From the NCBI RefSeq assembly GCF_022771645.1, contig NZ_JALFCU010000024.1, positions 1 to 30,794 on the forward strand: 30,794 bases of DNA. The letters are read 5' to 3'. This DNA is from Selenomonas sp. Its GTDB lineage: Bacteria; Bacillota; Negativicutes; Selenomonadales; Selenomonadaceae. Positions 14,041-21,910 of this stretch are shown piece after piece (within the stretch, counting starts at the first letter, position 1; each line of letters starts with the position of its first letter). The position numbers were made by a program, and so were the translations under genes. The notes below the pieces were generated by a model. That model saw nothing but the letters and a program-made list of their open reading frames with translations. It was not told the DNA's origin and did no database searches.

Positions 14041-17000
14041 ATGGGTAACGACAACAACATCATCCTCGGGAGCGGGGACATCGCGGAGGCGCGCGCGTTC
14101 GCACACGACGTCGTCGCGCAGAAAGCACCGGGCGCGGGATGGACGGAGACGGGCGTCTTCGTCGGCCGCCTCGGCGAGATCGCGTTCCGTACGTTCCTGC
14201 GCGAGCACGGCATCGGCACGGAGCTCGACGGCCGCATCTACGGCAGCACGGACGGTGACGCGACGGACATCGCCTATCGCGGCTGGTGGATCGATGTGAA
14301 ATGCACGAGCGACGGGCGGCAGCACGCGCTCTATGTGTCGTGCGACAAGCTCCGCGGCCGCGAGCAGCGCGGCGAGCTCTCGCACTACTATGCGTTCGTG
14401 CGGCTCGGCCATCCGCGCGACGCGGAGGGGCGGCCGGCGCGCAGCTTTGGCGAAGCCGTGGAGTACCCTGCCACCATCTGCGGCTGGGTGGACGTGCGCC
14501 ACATCCTCGATGACGAACGCCGCCAGCGCACCTTGAGCGGACGGAGCAGCGTGCGCATCATCCGCGCGGACGAGCGCCCGGCCGACTGCCACACGCCCGT
14601 GCCGGGCGACCTCTACGCCATTGACGAGACGGCGCTCGACCAGGATGCAGACGCGCTCTGCCGCCGCCTGCGGGAGGAGCCGCCGTTCGACGCGAACGCC
14701 GTCCGTGAGCGGCCGGCGCCGGCTGCCCCTGCGCCGCCGCCCGCGCGCTATTCCCTGCTGCTCACGGGCAGCGCATCGGCCGCCCCATCGCCTGTGAAGC
14801 TCGCCGCGTGGATGCGGCAGGGCATCAAGATTTTCCTCGTGCTCGACCCGCCGCTCGACGCACATCGCGCCGCCACGCTCAACCGCCTCTGGCAGGTGTA
14901 CGGTCCCGGTGGGGCGCGGCTCTTCTCATTCTGCCAAGCAGAGACGCCTGCGCCGGACCTCACCATCGCGGACGGCCACCTCGACACGGAGGCACACAAA
15001 GAGGCGTTCCGCACGCTCGTGAAGGCCGCGCCATCGTTCAACGCCGAACAGTATCGCGCAGAGCATTATGACGCCACAAAATGGGTGGACGCCGGCGACC
15101 TCGTCGTCACGGCGAGCGCCGGCACGGGCAAGACGACGGTCATGATCGATCACATCCTGTTCCTGCTGTCCACGGTCCCCGACCTCGCACCCTCGGACAT
15201 CACCATGATCACGTTCACGCGCAAGGCGGCGCACGAGATGCGCGAGCGCCTCGCCGATGCCCTGCGCCGCCGCCATGCGGCGACGGACGACGCGCGCTGC
15301 CTCGGCTGGATCGAGCAGCTCGGCGGCATGCAGATTTCGACAATCGACAGCTTTTTCAACGACATCGTAGCACAGCAGAGCATGGACCTCGGCTACAGTG
15401 CCGGCGTCAGCATCCGCGGGCTCAAGCACGAGCGCGACGCGCTCATCGAGAGCGTCATGGACGAGGTTTTCTCCGGGCCGTCGCTCCTCCGACCGGGGCT
15501 CAGCCTCAAGACGATGGACCCGTCCCAATTCCACGAAGACATCTTCCTCCCGCTCCACGTCTACGGCGACCTCGCACGCAAGGCGCAGGACTTCCTCGCC
15601 CAGCGCGGCCGCCTGCCCTCGGACGACGCGCTCGCGCACTTCGATGACGCCATCGACTTCGGCACGGCGAAGCCGGCCGAGACGCAGCGCATCAACCACT
15701 ATTTGAAAGAAATCCTGCGCCTCACGCTCGAACGCAGCCGTGCGCGCCGCCAAGAGCTCGACGCCATCGAGGTCGGCGACCTCAAGGAGGAGCTTCACCG
15801 CCTCTGCGACATGCACGCCGTCTACCGCGGCCCGCGCATGAAGTTCCTGTTCGTCGACGAGTTCCAGGACACGGACAACGTCCAGATCCAGAGCCTCGCC
15901 TGGATTCGCGCGGAGACGGACGCTGCGCTCTTCATCGTCGGCGACGTGAAGCAGAGCATCTACCGTTTCCGCGGCGCGGAGGAGACGGCGTTCGACCTCA
16001 TGAAGGACGCACTGCGGAAGCAAGGCCGCACGCCCGCCGAGCTCTCGCTCGTGCAGAACTATCGCACGGATGCTGCCGTCATCGCAGCGCTCGTGCCCAT
16101 GTTCCGCGCGTGGCGGGACGACGCGGCCGGCTACCTCCCGCGCGGCAGTGCGGACGCCGTGCCCGCCTCCGGCCGGCTCGCGCCGCCCGCCACCATCCTC
16201 ACGACCTACCCGAACAGCGACTACCCGGACAAGTTGCCGCACCACATCGCCGCCGCCATCCATGACGCCCAAAAGGCGCTCGCTGCGCGCAACGATGTGC
16301 CGCCCGCGGACCGTACGGTCTGCGTCCTTTGCCGCACGAACTGGGAGGTGGCACTGGCCGCACAGGCCTGCCGTGCGCACGGCATCGACTACGAGGCCGT
16401 CGTCGACGGCGGCTTTTATCAGAGCCCACCCGTGCAGGATTTTCTCCGCCTGCTCTACGCCCTGCTCTATCCGACGGACGCCCGCGCGCTGTTCGGCCTG
16501 TTCATGACGCCGTACGCGCCGCGCCCGGTGGACAAGACGATGCTCAGCGCCATCGGCGCGCTCCAACCGGACAACGTCTGCGCCTACCTCACGCAGCAGG
16601 CCGACGCGGATGGTTGGTGGAGCCGCGTGCTTGGTGGCCTGCGCCGCAAGCCGTTTTTCCAGCTCCTACGCGAGATTCTTCGCGATCGCGCCCCCGTGAC
16701 GCGCTATGCACAGATGCAAGCGTTCTGCGACGCGCAGGCGGCTGCAGGTGTGGGCACGCCGTTCCCGCGCGCGTTCCACGCTGAGGACTACGGACAGAAC
16801 CTGCACAAACTCATGAACATCCTGTACGACCATTTCGCAAGCGAGTTCATCTCCGCGCACGCTGTCTGCCGCTTCCTCGCGCTGAAGGCCGACACGGACA
16901 CAGAGGAAGAGCTCGCAGACCCCGTCCTCACAGGCGAGGCCGCCGCCCGCCGCGTCCTCCTCATGACCGTGCACAAGGCGAAAGGACTCGAGTTCGGCGC

Positions 17001-17289
17001 CGTCATCGTGCCGTACACCGGTCGCCCCTTCGTCCGGGAGAAGGAGACGGGCCGCATGGCCTTCCGCATCGAGGGCGACGCGCCGCTCCGCTTCGGTTGG
17101 CGGTACGAGGGCCAGAAAAATGCGTACTACGATCAAAACGCGGATCCGGACGCCGTCCGCCGCGAAGAAGCCCGCATCCTCTACGTCGCCCTGACGCGCG
17201 CAAAGTACGTGCTGCGCTGCCTCGTCCCACAGCGTGCACAGCACGATACGTGGGCACAACTTCTCAAGAAAGGAGGGCGGAACGCATGA
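14041..17289 (+). CDS. AddA-like UvrD-family helicase with N-terminal PD-(D/E)XK nuclease domain
   Basis: This 1,082-residue protein has an N-terminal segment (about 35-130) that fits the PD-(D/E)XK fold: E46 in GRLGEIAFRTFL, D76 in GDATDI, and D85-V-K87 in WWIDVKCTS. Residues about 225-345 are unassigned alpha/beta sequence. A complete SF1A helicase follows: motif I TASAGTGKTT (357-366), Ia TFTRKAAHEM (391-400), II VDEFQDTD (605-612), III GDVKQSIYRFRG (634-645), IV QNYRT (672-676), V TVHKAKGLEF (976-985) and VI EEARILYVALTRAK (1042-1055). AddA normally carries its nuclease at the C-terminus; here the protein ends soon after motif VI. The ATG at 14041 has GAGGAAG upstream; another at 14011 has a weak site. 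It overlaps the AddB-like gene by four bases. The role is likely double-strand-break processing or phage defence. Confidence 0.9.
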   Translation: MGNDNNIILGSGDIAEARAFAHDVVAQKAPGAGWTETGVFVGRLGEIAFRTFLREHGIGTELDGRIYGSTDGDATDIAYRGWWIDVKCTSDGRQHALYVSCDKLRGREQRGELSHYYAFVRLGHPRDAEGRPARSFGEAVEYPATICGWVDVRHILDDERRQRTLSGRSSVRIIRADERPADCHTPVPGDLYAIDETALDQDADALCRRLREEPPFDANAVRERPAPAAPAPPPARYSLLLTGSASAAPSPVKLAAWMRQGIKIFLVLDPPLDAHRAATLNRLWQVYGPGGARLFSFCQAETPAPDLTIADGHLDTEAHKEAFRTLVKAAPSFNAEQYRAEHYDATKWVDAGDLVVTASAGTGKTTVMIDHILFLLSTVPDLAPSDITMITFTRKAAHEMRERLADALRRRHAATDDARCLGWIEQLGGMQISTIDSFFNDIVAQQSMDLGYSAGVSIRGLKHERDALIESVMDEVFSGPSLLRPGLSLKTMDPSQFHEDIFLPLHVYGDLARKAQDFLAQRGRLPSDDALAHFDDAIDFGTAKPAETQRINHYLKEILRLTLERSRARRQELDAIEVGDLKEELHRLCDMHAVYRGPRMKFLFVDEFQDTDNVQIQSLAWIRAETDAALFIVGDVKQSIYRFRGAEETAFDLMKDALRKQGRTPAELSLVQNYRTDAAVIAALVPMFRAWRDDAAGYLPRGSADAVPASGRLAPPATILTTYPNSDYPDKLPHHIAAAIHDAQKALAARNDVPPADRTVCVLCRTNWEVALAAQACRAHGIDYEAVVDGGFYQSPPVQDFLRLLYALLYPTDARALFGLFMTPYAPRPVDKTMLSAIGALQPDNVCAYLTQQADADGWWSRVLGGLRRKPFFQLLREILRDRAPVTRYAQMQAFCDAQAAAGVGTPFPRAFHAEDYGQNLHKLMNILYDHFASEFISAHAVCRFLALKADTDTEEELADPVLTGEAAARRVLLMTVHKAKGLEFGAVIVPYTGRPFVREKETGRMAFRIEGDAPLRFGWRYEGQKNAYYDQNADPDAVRREEARILYVALTRAKYVLRCLVPQRAQHDTWAQLLKKGGRNA

Positions 17290-20114
17290 ACCAGGAAACG
17301 ACTTCCATCCTGCGCTATGAAACCCCGCAGGACATCCTCAGCGCCCTGCGCTCCGGCACGATCCGCCTCGGCACGGACAGTGTCCTCGTCACGGCGTCGC
17401 ACCGCATGGCCGAGGCGCTCACGGACGCGCGCTGCGCCGCCCCCGTCCCCGCGGGCAGCGTCATCGCGGTTGGCGACCTGCTGCACCGCTTGCTCGGCGA
17501 GTGGTACGACGAAAAGGCGCAGCTCGCCGCCAGCCTCGACCTCGTCGGCAACTTCGAGAACGGCACGGCCACGCTCGCACCGGAGGACCTCGCCGTCCTC
17601 CGCAAGAACCGCAGCAACCTCTTTCTCTCCATCGAAGCCCTCGCCGAACTCGGCATCACGCCAGAGGACGATCGCCCCGATGACGAAGACATCTCGCCGG
17701 CCGAGCGCCTGCTCTGGGACGTCTACGAAGAGGCCGCGCAGTCGAACGACTTCATCTTTCACTACCTCGACGAGACGGAGAAATGGTCGCACGCGAAACG
17801 CTTCCTCCGCCGCCTGAACGAGCTCGACTTCGCCCCGCGCCGCAAAGGCGCGGCGCATGTGCCCGTCCATCACGCGTTCGAGCGCAACCATGGCACGTTC
17901 TACCTGCACGGCTTCTACTACATCACGCCGACGCAGAGCTGCTTCATCGACGCACTCGAGAACGCCGGCATCCGCGTCGTCTACCTGAACCGCTACGACG
18001 CCGCCGCGCCCGAGGCATTCCGCGTCTTTGACGAGAACCCGCGCTTCTCGCGCACCGCGCGCTTTGCAAATGAGCCCGCATTTTCCAAAGGCCGACGCTT
18101 TTGTGATGCGACGGACGTGCAGACGCTCGCCGGCGCAGGGAATCCACCGACGGCGTTCGCCGGCCTGTTCGGCGGGCGCGATGACACACGCGCGCAGCGC
18201 GGCCGCCTGCCGTCATTCCGCCGCTTCGACGATGCATTTTCGTTCGTCGACCACATCCAGAGCCTCGCGCGCACGGGGAACGAGGGCGGCAAACCCGCCA
18301 TCGTCCTCTCCCCGGGCAGCCGCGACCTCATCGAGTTCTTCGACACATTTTTCCCGCAGGGCGACACGATCCGCCATTTCATGGCCTACCCATTCGGCCA
18401 ATACCTCTGCCATATCTATGCGGCCTGGGACTTCCGCGAACATGCGCCGATCTGCGCGCCCGAGGACATGGCCGCCTGCCTCGCGACCGGCTGGGCCGCC
18501 GACGACGCCGCTGGGACGGCCGGCCTCCTCGACATCTACCGCCGCGCCTCCGCCTTTTTCGAAGACGCGTCCGTCCTCTGGAACGCCGACGGCTGGAAGC
18601 GTCGCCTCGACCTCCTCGGCGCGTCGCTCGCGGAGCTCGCCTGGCAGGCGCCTGCGCAGCCGCCGCAGGACCGCTGGGCCGCGCTCGACACCGAGCAAGG
18701 CTATTGGCGCGCCATCGCCGCGATGAACCTCACAAAGCGCGAGTACGAGCTCCTGCGGAGCGCCATCGGCAACGTCTTCCACGACGCGCAGCAGCTCTTC
18801 GCCTGCGCGGGGACGGTCTCGCTCGACGAGCATTTCCATCGTCTCGCCTCCTTCCTCTCAGAAAAGAGCGCCCATCGCCGCCTGTCCACCGAAGAGCGCA
18901 ACGCCCTCGGCGTCATCCGCTCCCGCCTGCTCGGCGGCGACTTGCCGGGACGTGCATCGAACTGCCACGTCGAAAACCTCGCCGAAGTCATGGCGCTCTA
19001 CCTGCGCGGCCGGCTGCGCCCCGACACGGACGAGGAGGCCGATGCTGCCCTGCACGACGTCCGCGTCGAGGGCGGTGACGGCGCGCACTTCCGCCTGCAG
19101 GGGCTCGACGCCGTCGAAGCGGAATCCCTGCTCGATCCCGCCGCCGCGTTTTTCGTCTGCTTCGCCGACGAAGAGCATTTCCCCGGCCATGCGAAGCACT
19201 ACACGTGGCCGCTCAGCCTGCCGATGCTGCTGCGCATCGCGTCAGAAACCGGATCCGTGGTGAAACAACGCCGCATCGCCGAATACCTCCACATGATGGA
19301 AAACACGGTGCTCTCGAACCGCTACCTCTTCTATCTGCTGCTCCAGCAGCCGCGCGTCGAGTTCTCGTGGCTCTCGCATTATCAGAAAAAAGACGTCGAG
19401 CGCTCGCCGTACCTCGGCCTGCTCGAAACGCGCTACCCCGCTGCCCTCTTCGAACAGCCGGCTGCCCGCCTCGGTGAGGATCCGCAGCGCCCGCCCGCCC
19501 TGCCAGAGCCGTCGCTTGCCCTCACGGACGACGATTTCCTCCCCGACGCCGCCGCTGGCGCGCACGCATTCCACCCCAGCGACACGCCCGTGCGCAGCTG
19601 CCCCGCATTCGTCGCGAACCGCCGCGCCTGCCCGTACCGCTCGTTCTACGACTTCGGTCTCGCAGACCATCCGTCGTACGACGCGACGTACCAACTCAGC
19701 TTCGTCCTGCCGAACATCATCAACATCCTCACGGGACGCACGGCCGTCCCACACCATTATCAAAAAGCGCGCAAAACCGCAGAACGCTGCTTCCCGCTTT
19801 GGAACGGCACGAAGATGCGCGAGATCCTGTTCTACACATCGAAGTTCGGCGTCCAGCGCTACCAGCCGTTCGTCACCGACGACGGCAGACAGCCGCAGGC
19901 CCCCATCGACAGTCTCTACCTCCTGCACCCGTACCGCCCGAACTTCCGCGTCCTGCTGAAAGGCGAAGCGCGTGGCCCGCAGGCAGCAGGACCACAGGGG
20001 AACGCCAAGCAAAACACGCAGCAAGCCGACATCTGCCGCTACTGCCCGCACCGCTCCGTCTGCTTCGCAAAAGACCGCCTGATCCAGGAGCGCGACGTCC
20101 TCGGCAACGAATGA
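17286..20114 (+). CDS. AddB-like protein with iron-sulfur staple and degenerate nuclease
   Basis: This 942-residue protein is translationally coupled (ATGA) to the upstream helicase. Its N-terminus (DSVLVTASHRMAEALTDA) resembles the start of AddB-type inactive helicases, where the Walker A should be but is not. The C-terminal part has C782 (RACPYRSFYDFG) and C917-x2-C920-x5-C926 (CRYCPHRSVC). This is the exact spacing of the 4Fe-4S staple of AddB and Cas4 nucleases. Between them the PD-(D/E)XK motifs look eroded: PID is present (PIDSLYLL), but the strand expected to read D-x-K reads RVLLKGEARG with no acid in place. It is therefore probably a structural partner that scans or binds DNA while the nuclease sits on the helicase protein. 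A terminator follows directly. Confidence 0.82.
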   Translation: MNQETTSILRYETPQDILSALRSGTIRLGTDSVLVTASHRMAEALTDARCAAPVPAGSVIAVGDLLHRLLGEWYDEKAQLAASLDLVGNFENGTATLAPEDLAVLRKNRSNLFLSIEALAELGITPEDDRPDDEDISPAERLLWDVYEEAAQSNDFIFHYLDETEKWSHAKRFLRRLNELDFAPRRKGAAHVPVHHAFERNHGTFYLHGFYYITPTQSCFIDALENAGIRVVYLNRYDAAAPEAFRVFDENPRFSRTARFANEPAFSKGRRFCDATDVQTLAGAGNPPTAFAGLFGGRDDTRAQRGRLPSFRRFDDAFSFVDHIQSLARTGNEGGKPAIVLSPGSRDLIEFFDTFFPQGDTIRHFMAYPFGQYLCHIYAAWDFREHAPICAPEDMAACLATGWAADDAAGTAGLLDIYRRASAFFEDASVLWNADGWKRRLDLLGASLAELAWQAPAQPPQDRWAALDTEQGYWRAIAAMNLTKREYELLRSAIGNVFHDAQQLFACAGTVSLDEHFHRLASFLSEKSAHRRLSTEERNALGVIRSRLLGGDLPGRASNCHVENLAEVMALYLRGRLRPDTDEEADAALHDVRVEGGDGAHFRLQGLDAVEAESLLDPAAAFFVCFADEEHFPGHAKHYTWPLSLPMLLRIASETGSVVKQRRIAEYLHMMENTVLSNRYLFYLLLQQPRVEFSWLSHYQKKDVERSPYLGLLETRYPAALFEQPAARLGEDPQRPPALPEPSLALTDDDFLPDAAAGAHAFHPSDTPVRSCPAFVANRRACPYRSFYDFGLADHPSYDATYQLSFVLPNIINILTGRTAVPHHYQKARKTAERCFPLWNGTKMREILFYTSKFGVQRYQPFVTDDGRQPQAPIDSLYLLHPYRPNFRVLLKGEARGPQAAGPQGNAKQNTQQADICRYCPHRSVCFAKDRLIQERDVLGNE

Positions 20115-20130
20115 CGCCGCCCCTGCTGCA

Positions 20131-20184
20131 AAAAAAGACCTCCAACGATCCGTATCCATTCGGTACAGACCGTTGGAGGTTTTC
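20131..20184. terminator. Terminator between the AddB-like gene and the HAD-like gene
   Basis: ACCTCCAACG (20138-20147) and CGTTGGAGGT (20171-20180) form a 10-bp stem. An A-run precedes it and a T-run follows, so it can serve both converging genes. Confidence 0.85.
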
Positions 20185-20197
20185 TTTCTGCCACGCA

Positions 20198-20713
20198 TTA
20201 GTTCTTCTTCCCCTTCTTCGCCGCCTTTTTGACGGCATCGAGGAAGCGATCCGTGTCGGCCTCCGTGAAGCCGGTCGCCGCATCGGTGTAGTAGATCGTG
20301 AGCTTCATGCGATCCATCGTCGTGAAGAGGCTGCGATCGTCATCGACGACGATGACGGCGTCCATCGGATGACGGTGGTAGTAGTAGCGGACTTCCTTGC
20401 CGCGCTTGCCGCGCGGCAGGACACCGGGCGCGTCCGGCGTGATGCCCTCGATGGGGAGCGTCTCGCAGAGCTCCCGGAGGTGCGGCGGCTGGTATGTCGG
20501 ATTCCAACCTTTGCGCCACGTCGACATGAGGACGACCGTGACCTCGTCAAAGCGCTCGCCCGCCAGGTCGAGCGCGCGGCGGAATGCGCGCAAGCACGCC
20601 GCGTTCAGCGTGAACGGACGCTTCCAGTCCGCTTCCGTGTTCAGCACGCCGTCGACATCGAGGAAGACGCCGAGGCGATGACCGAGCTTGCCGTTCGAGA
20701 AAAGATCGAGCAT
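20198..20713 (-). CDS. HAD-like hydrolase of the HAD_SAK type
   Basis: This 171-residue protein has the HAD signature near its start (GVFLDVDGVLNTEADW), the second motif as MSTWRKGWNP and the acidic pair in AVIVVDDDRSL. The stretch RGKRGKEVRYYYHR before the last motif is like the HAD domain of Swiss-Army-Knife RNA repair proteins. It may be a nucleotide or polynucleotide phosphatase, which is inference. The ATG at 20713 has GGAGGGGATT upstream. The C-terminus is lysine-rich (KKAAKKGKKN). It is a monocistronic gene. Confidence 0.82.
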   Translation of the reverse strand: MLDLFSNGKLGHRLGVFLDVDGVLNTEADWKRPFTLNAACLRAFRRALDLAGERFDEVTVVLMSTWRKGWNPTYQPPHLRELCETLPIEGITPDAPGVLPRGKRGKEVRYYYHRHPMDAVIVVDDDRSLFTTMDRMKLTIYYTDAATGFTEADTDRFLDAVKKAAKKGKKN

Positions 20714-20755
20714 CGTAATCCCCTCCATAGTTCCAATGCATACAGAAAAATGATG

Positions 20756-20880
20756 TCGGAGGACGTGCGCGCACCGGCGACATCAACAGCCGTGCGGATG
20801 CTTCTGTCGTACAGGCGACCCCCACCTGGCGCTGCGCGTCGCTCCGCGCCAGTCCACCCCCGGAGGGGGAGGCGAGGGGT
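20756..20880. repeat. Dispersed palindromic repeat (copy between the HAD-like gene and ung)
   Basis: A 22-bp block at 20758-20779 recurs exactly, in the opposite orientation, at 28901-28922. A second block (20811-20859), containing CCTGGCGCTGC and TCCGCGCC, matches the inverse of 28827-28871 at roughly 85%. It ends in the hairpin CCCCC-GGA-GGGGG just before the ung stop. No gene lies in 20714-20882. Confidence 0.75.
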
Positions 20881-20882
20881 AA

Positions 20883-21557
20883 TTAGATGTCGGGAAGCTG
20901 CCAGTCGATGGGCGTCTGGCCGCAGCTTTTCAAAAAATCGTTGACGCGCGAGAACGGACGGCTGCCGAAGAAGCCGCGGTTCGCCGAGAGGGGGCTCGGG
21001 TGCGGCGACTCGACGATGTAGTGGTGCGGGTTCGTGATCATCGCCTTCTTTTTGCGCGCGGGCGCGCCCCAGAGAATGAAGGCCATCGGCTGCTCGCGCT
21101 CGTTCAGGAGCTCGATGATGCGATCCGTGAACTGTTCCCAGCCCTGGTTGTGATGCGAGAACGCCTGATGCTCGCGCACGGTCAGCACCGTGTTGAGGAG
21201 CAGCACGCCTTGGTCGGCCCACGGTTTCAGGCAGCCGTTGTTCGGGATCGTGCAGCCGAGGTCGTCGTGGAGCTCCTGGAAAATATTTTGGAGGCTCGGC
21301 GGCGGCTGTACGCCGGGCAGCACGGAAAACGACAGCCCGTGCGCCTGCCCCGGGCCATGGTACGGATCTTGGCCGAGGATGACGACCTTCGTCGCGGCGT
21401 AGCTCGTGTAGTGGAGCGCATTGAAAATTGCGAACATGTCCGGGTACACGCGCGTCGTGCGGTATTCGTGGATGAGGAAGGCGCGGAGCTTCTTGTAGTA
21501 GGGCTTTTCGAGCTCGGGCGTGAGGAGCGGCGCCCAGTCGTTGTGGAAGATTTCCAT
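20883..21557 (-). CDS. ung: Uracil-DNA glycosylase, family 1
   Basis: This 224-residue enzyme removes uracil from DNA as the first step of base excision repair. The water-activating loop GQDPYHGPGQAHGLSFS carries the catalytic Asp (D64). The DNA-binding loop HPSPLSANRGFFGSRPF carries the catalytic His (H186). PPPSLQNIFQEL and LLLNTVLTVRE are also conserved. The length is normal. The ATG at 21557 has AAGAAAGG upstream; the frame extends further 5' into repeat sequence. It lies between two copies of the palindromic repeat family. Confidence 0.97.
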   Translation of the reverse strand: MEIFHNDWAPLLTPELEKPYYKKLRAFLIHEYRTTRVYPDMFAIFNALHYTSYAATKVVILGQDPYHGPGQAHGLSFSVLPGVQPPPSLQNIFQELHDDLGCTIPNNGCLKPWADQGVLLLNTVLTVREHQAFSHHNQGWEQFTDRIIELLNEREQPMAFILWGAPARKKKAMITNPHHYIVESPHPSPLSANRGFFGSRPFSRVNDFLKSCGQTPIDWQLPDI

Positions 21558-21639
21558 GGAGAATCCTTTCTTGGTTATTGCAGAAGACGATTCTATTTTG
21601 CGTTCCATTTCTTTCTGTTGCGGAAAGTTGCATATACAG

Positions 21640-21900
21640 CAGCCTTCCCCTCCGGGGAAGGTGCCGAGCGAATGCGAGGCGGAAAGGGTGGCGAAGGTAG
21701 GATGTAACAACTTGCACGATTGTTTGGGCGAAGGATATCCTTCTCTTTTTTCTTCCTTCGCCGATACAATCGTGCGATTTGTATCGGCCTACCTTCGACA
21801 CCCGCTCCGCCTCGCTACGCTCGGCACCACGACCTAAAGGATAAATCGACCGCATAGGCGCAAAAGCGCCGTGCGTCTGCTTTTCCCGGAGGGAGAGGCT
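21640..21900. repeat. Palindromic repeat pair in inverted orientation (ung-folK interval)
   Basis: Two units face each other: 21660-21737, and its imperfect inverse at 21755-21828. Both contain GGTGCCGAGCG, GCGAGGCGGA, CGAAGGTAGG, GCACGAT and GGCGAAGG in order. A third part (21841-21882) has GGCGCAAAAGCGCCGTG and GTCTGCTT, shared with 29008-29048. The same CGAAGGTAGG-GCACGAT-GGCGAAGG module lies inside folA. The 21558-21910 interval contains no gene. Confidence 0.8.
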
Positions 21901-21910
21901 TCCGGACTCG

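Noticed and set aside
14926..16566. A 546-codon minus-strand open frame opposite the helicase
   Set aside because: It is an Arg/Val/Glu-rich antisense translation without a ribosome binding site, and the plus strand has all helicase motifs.
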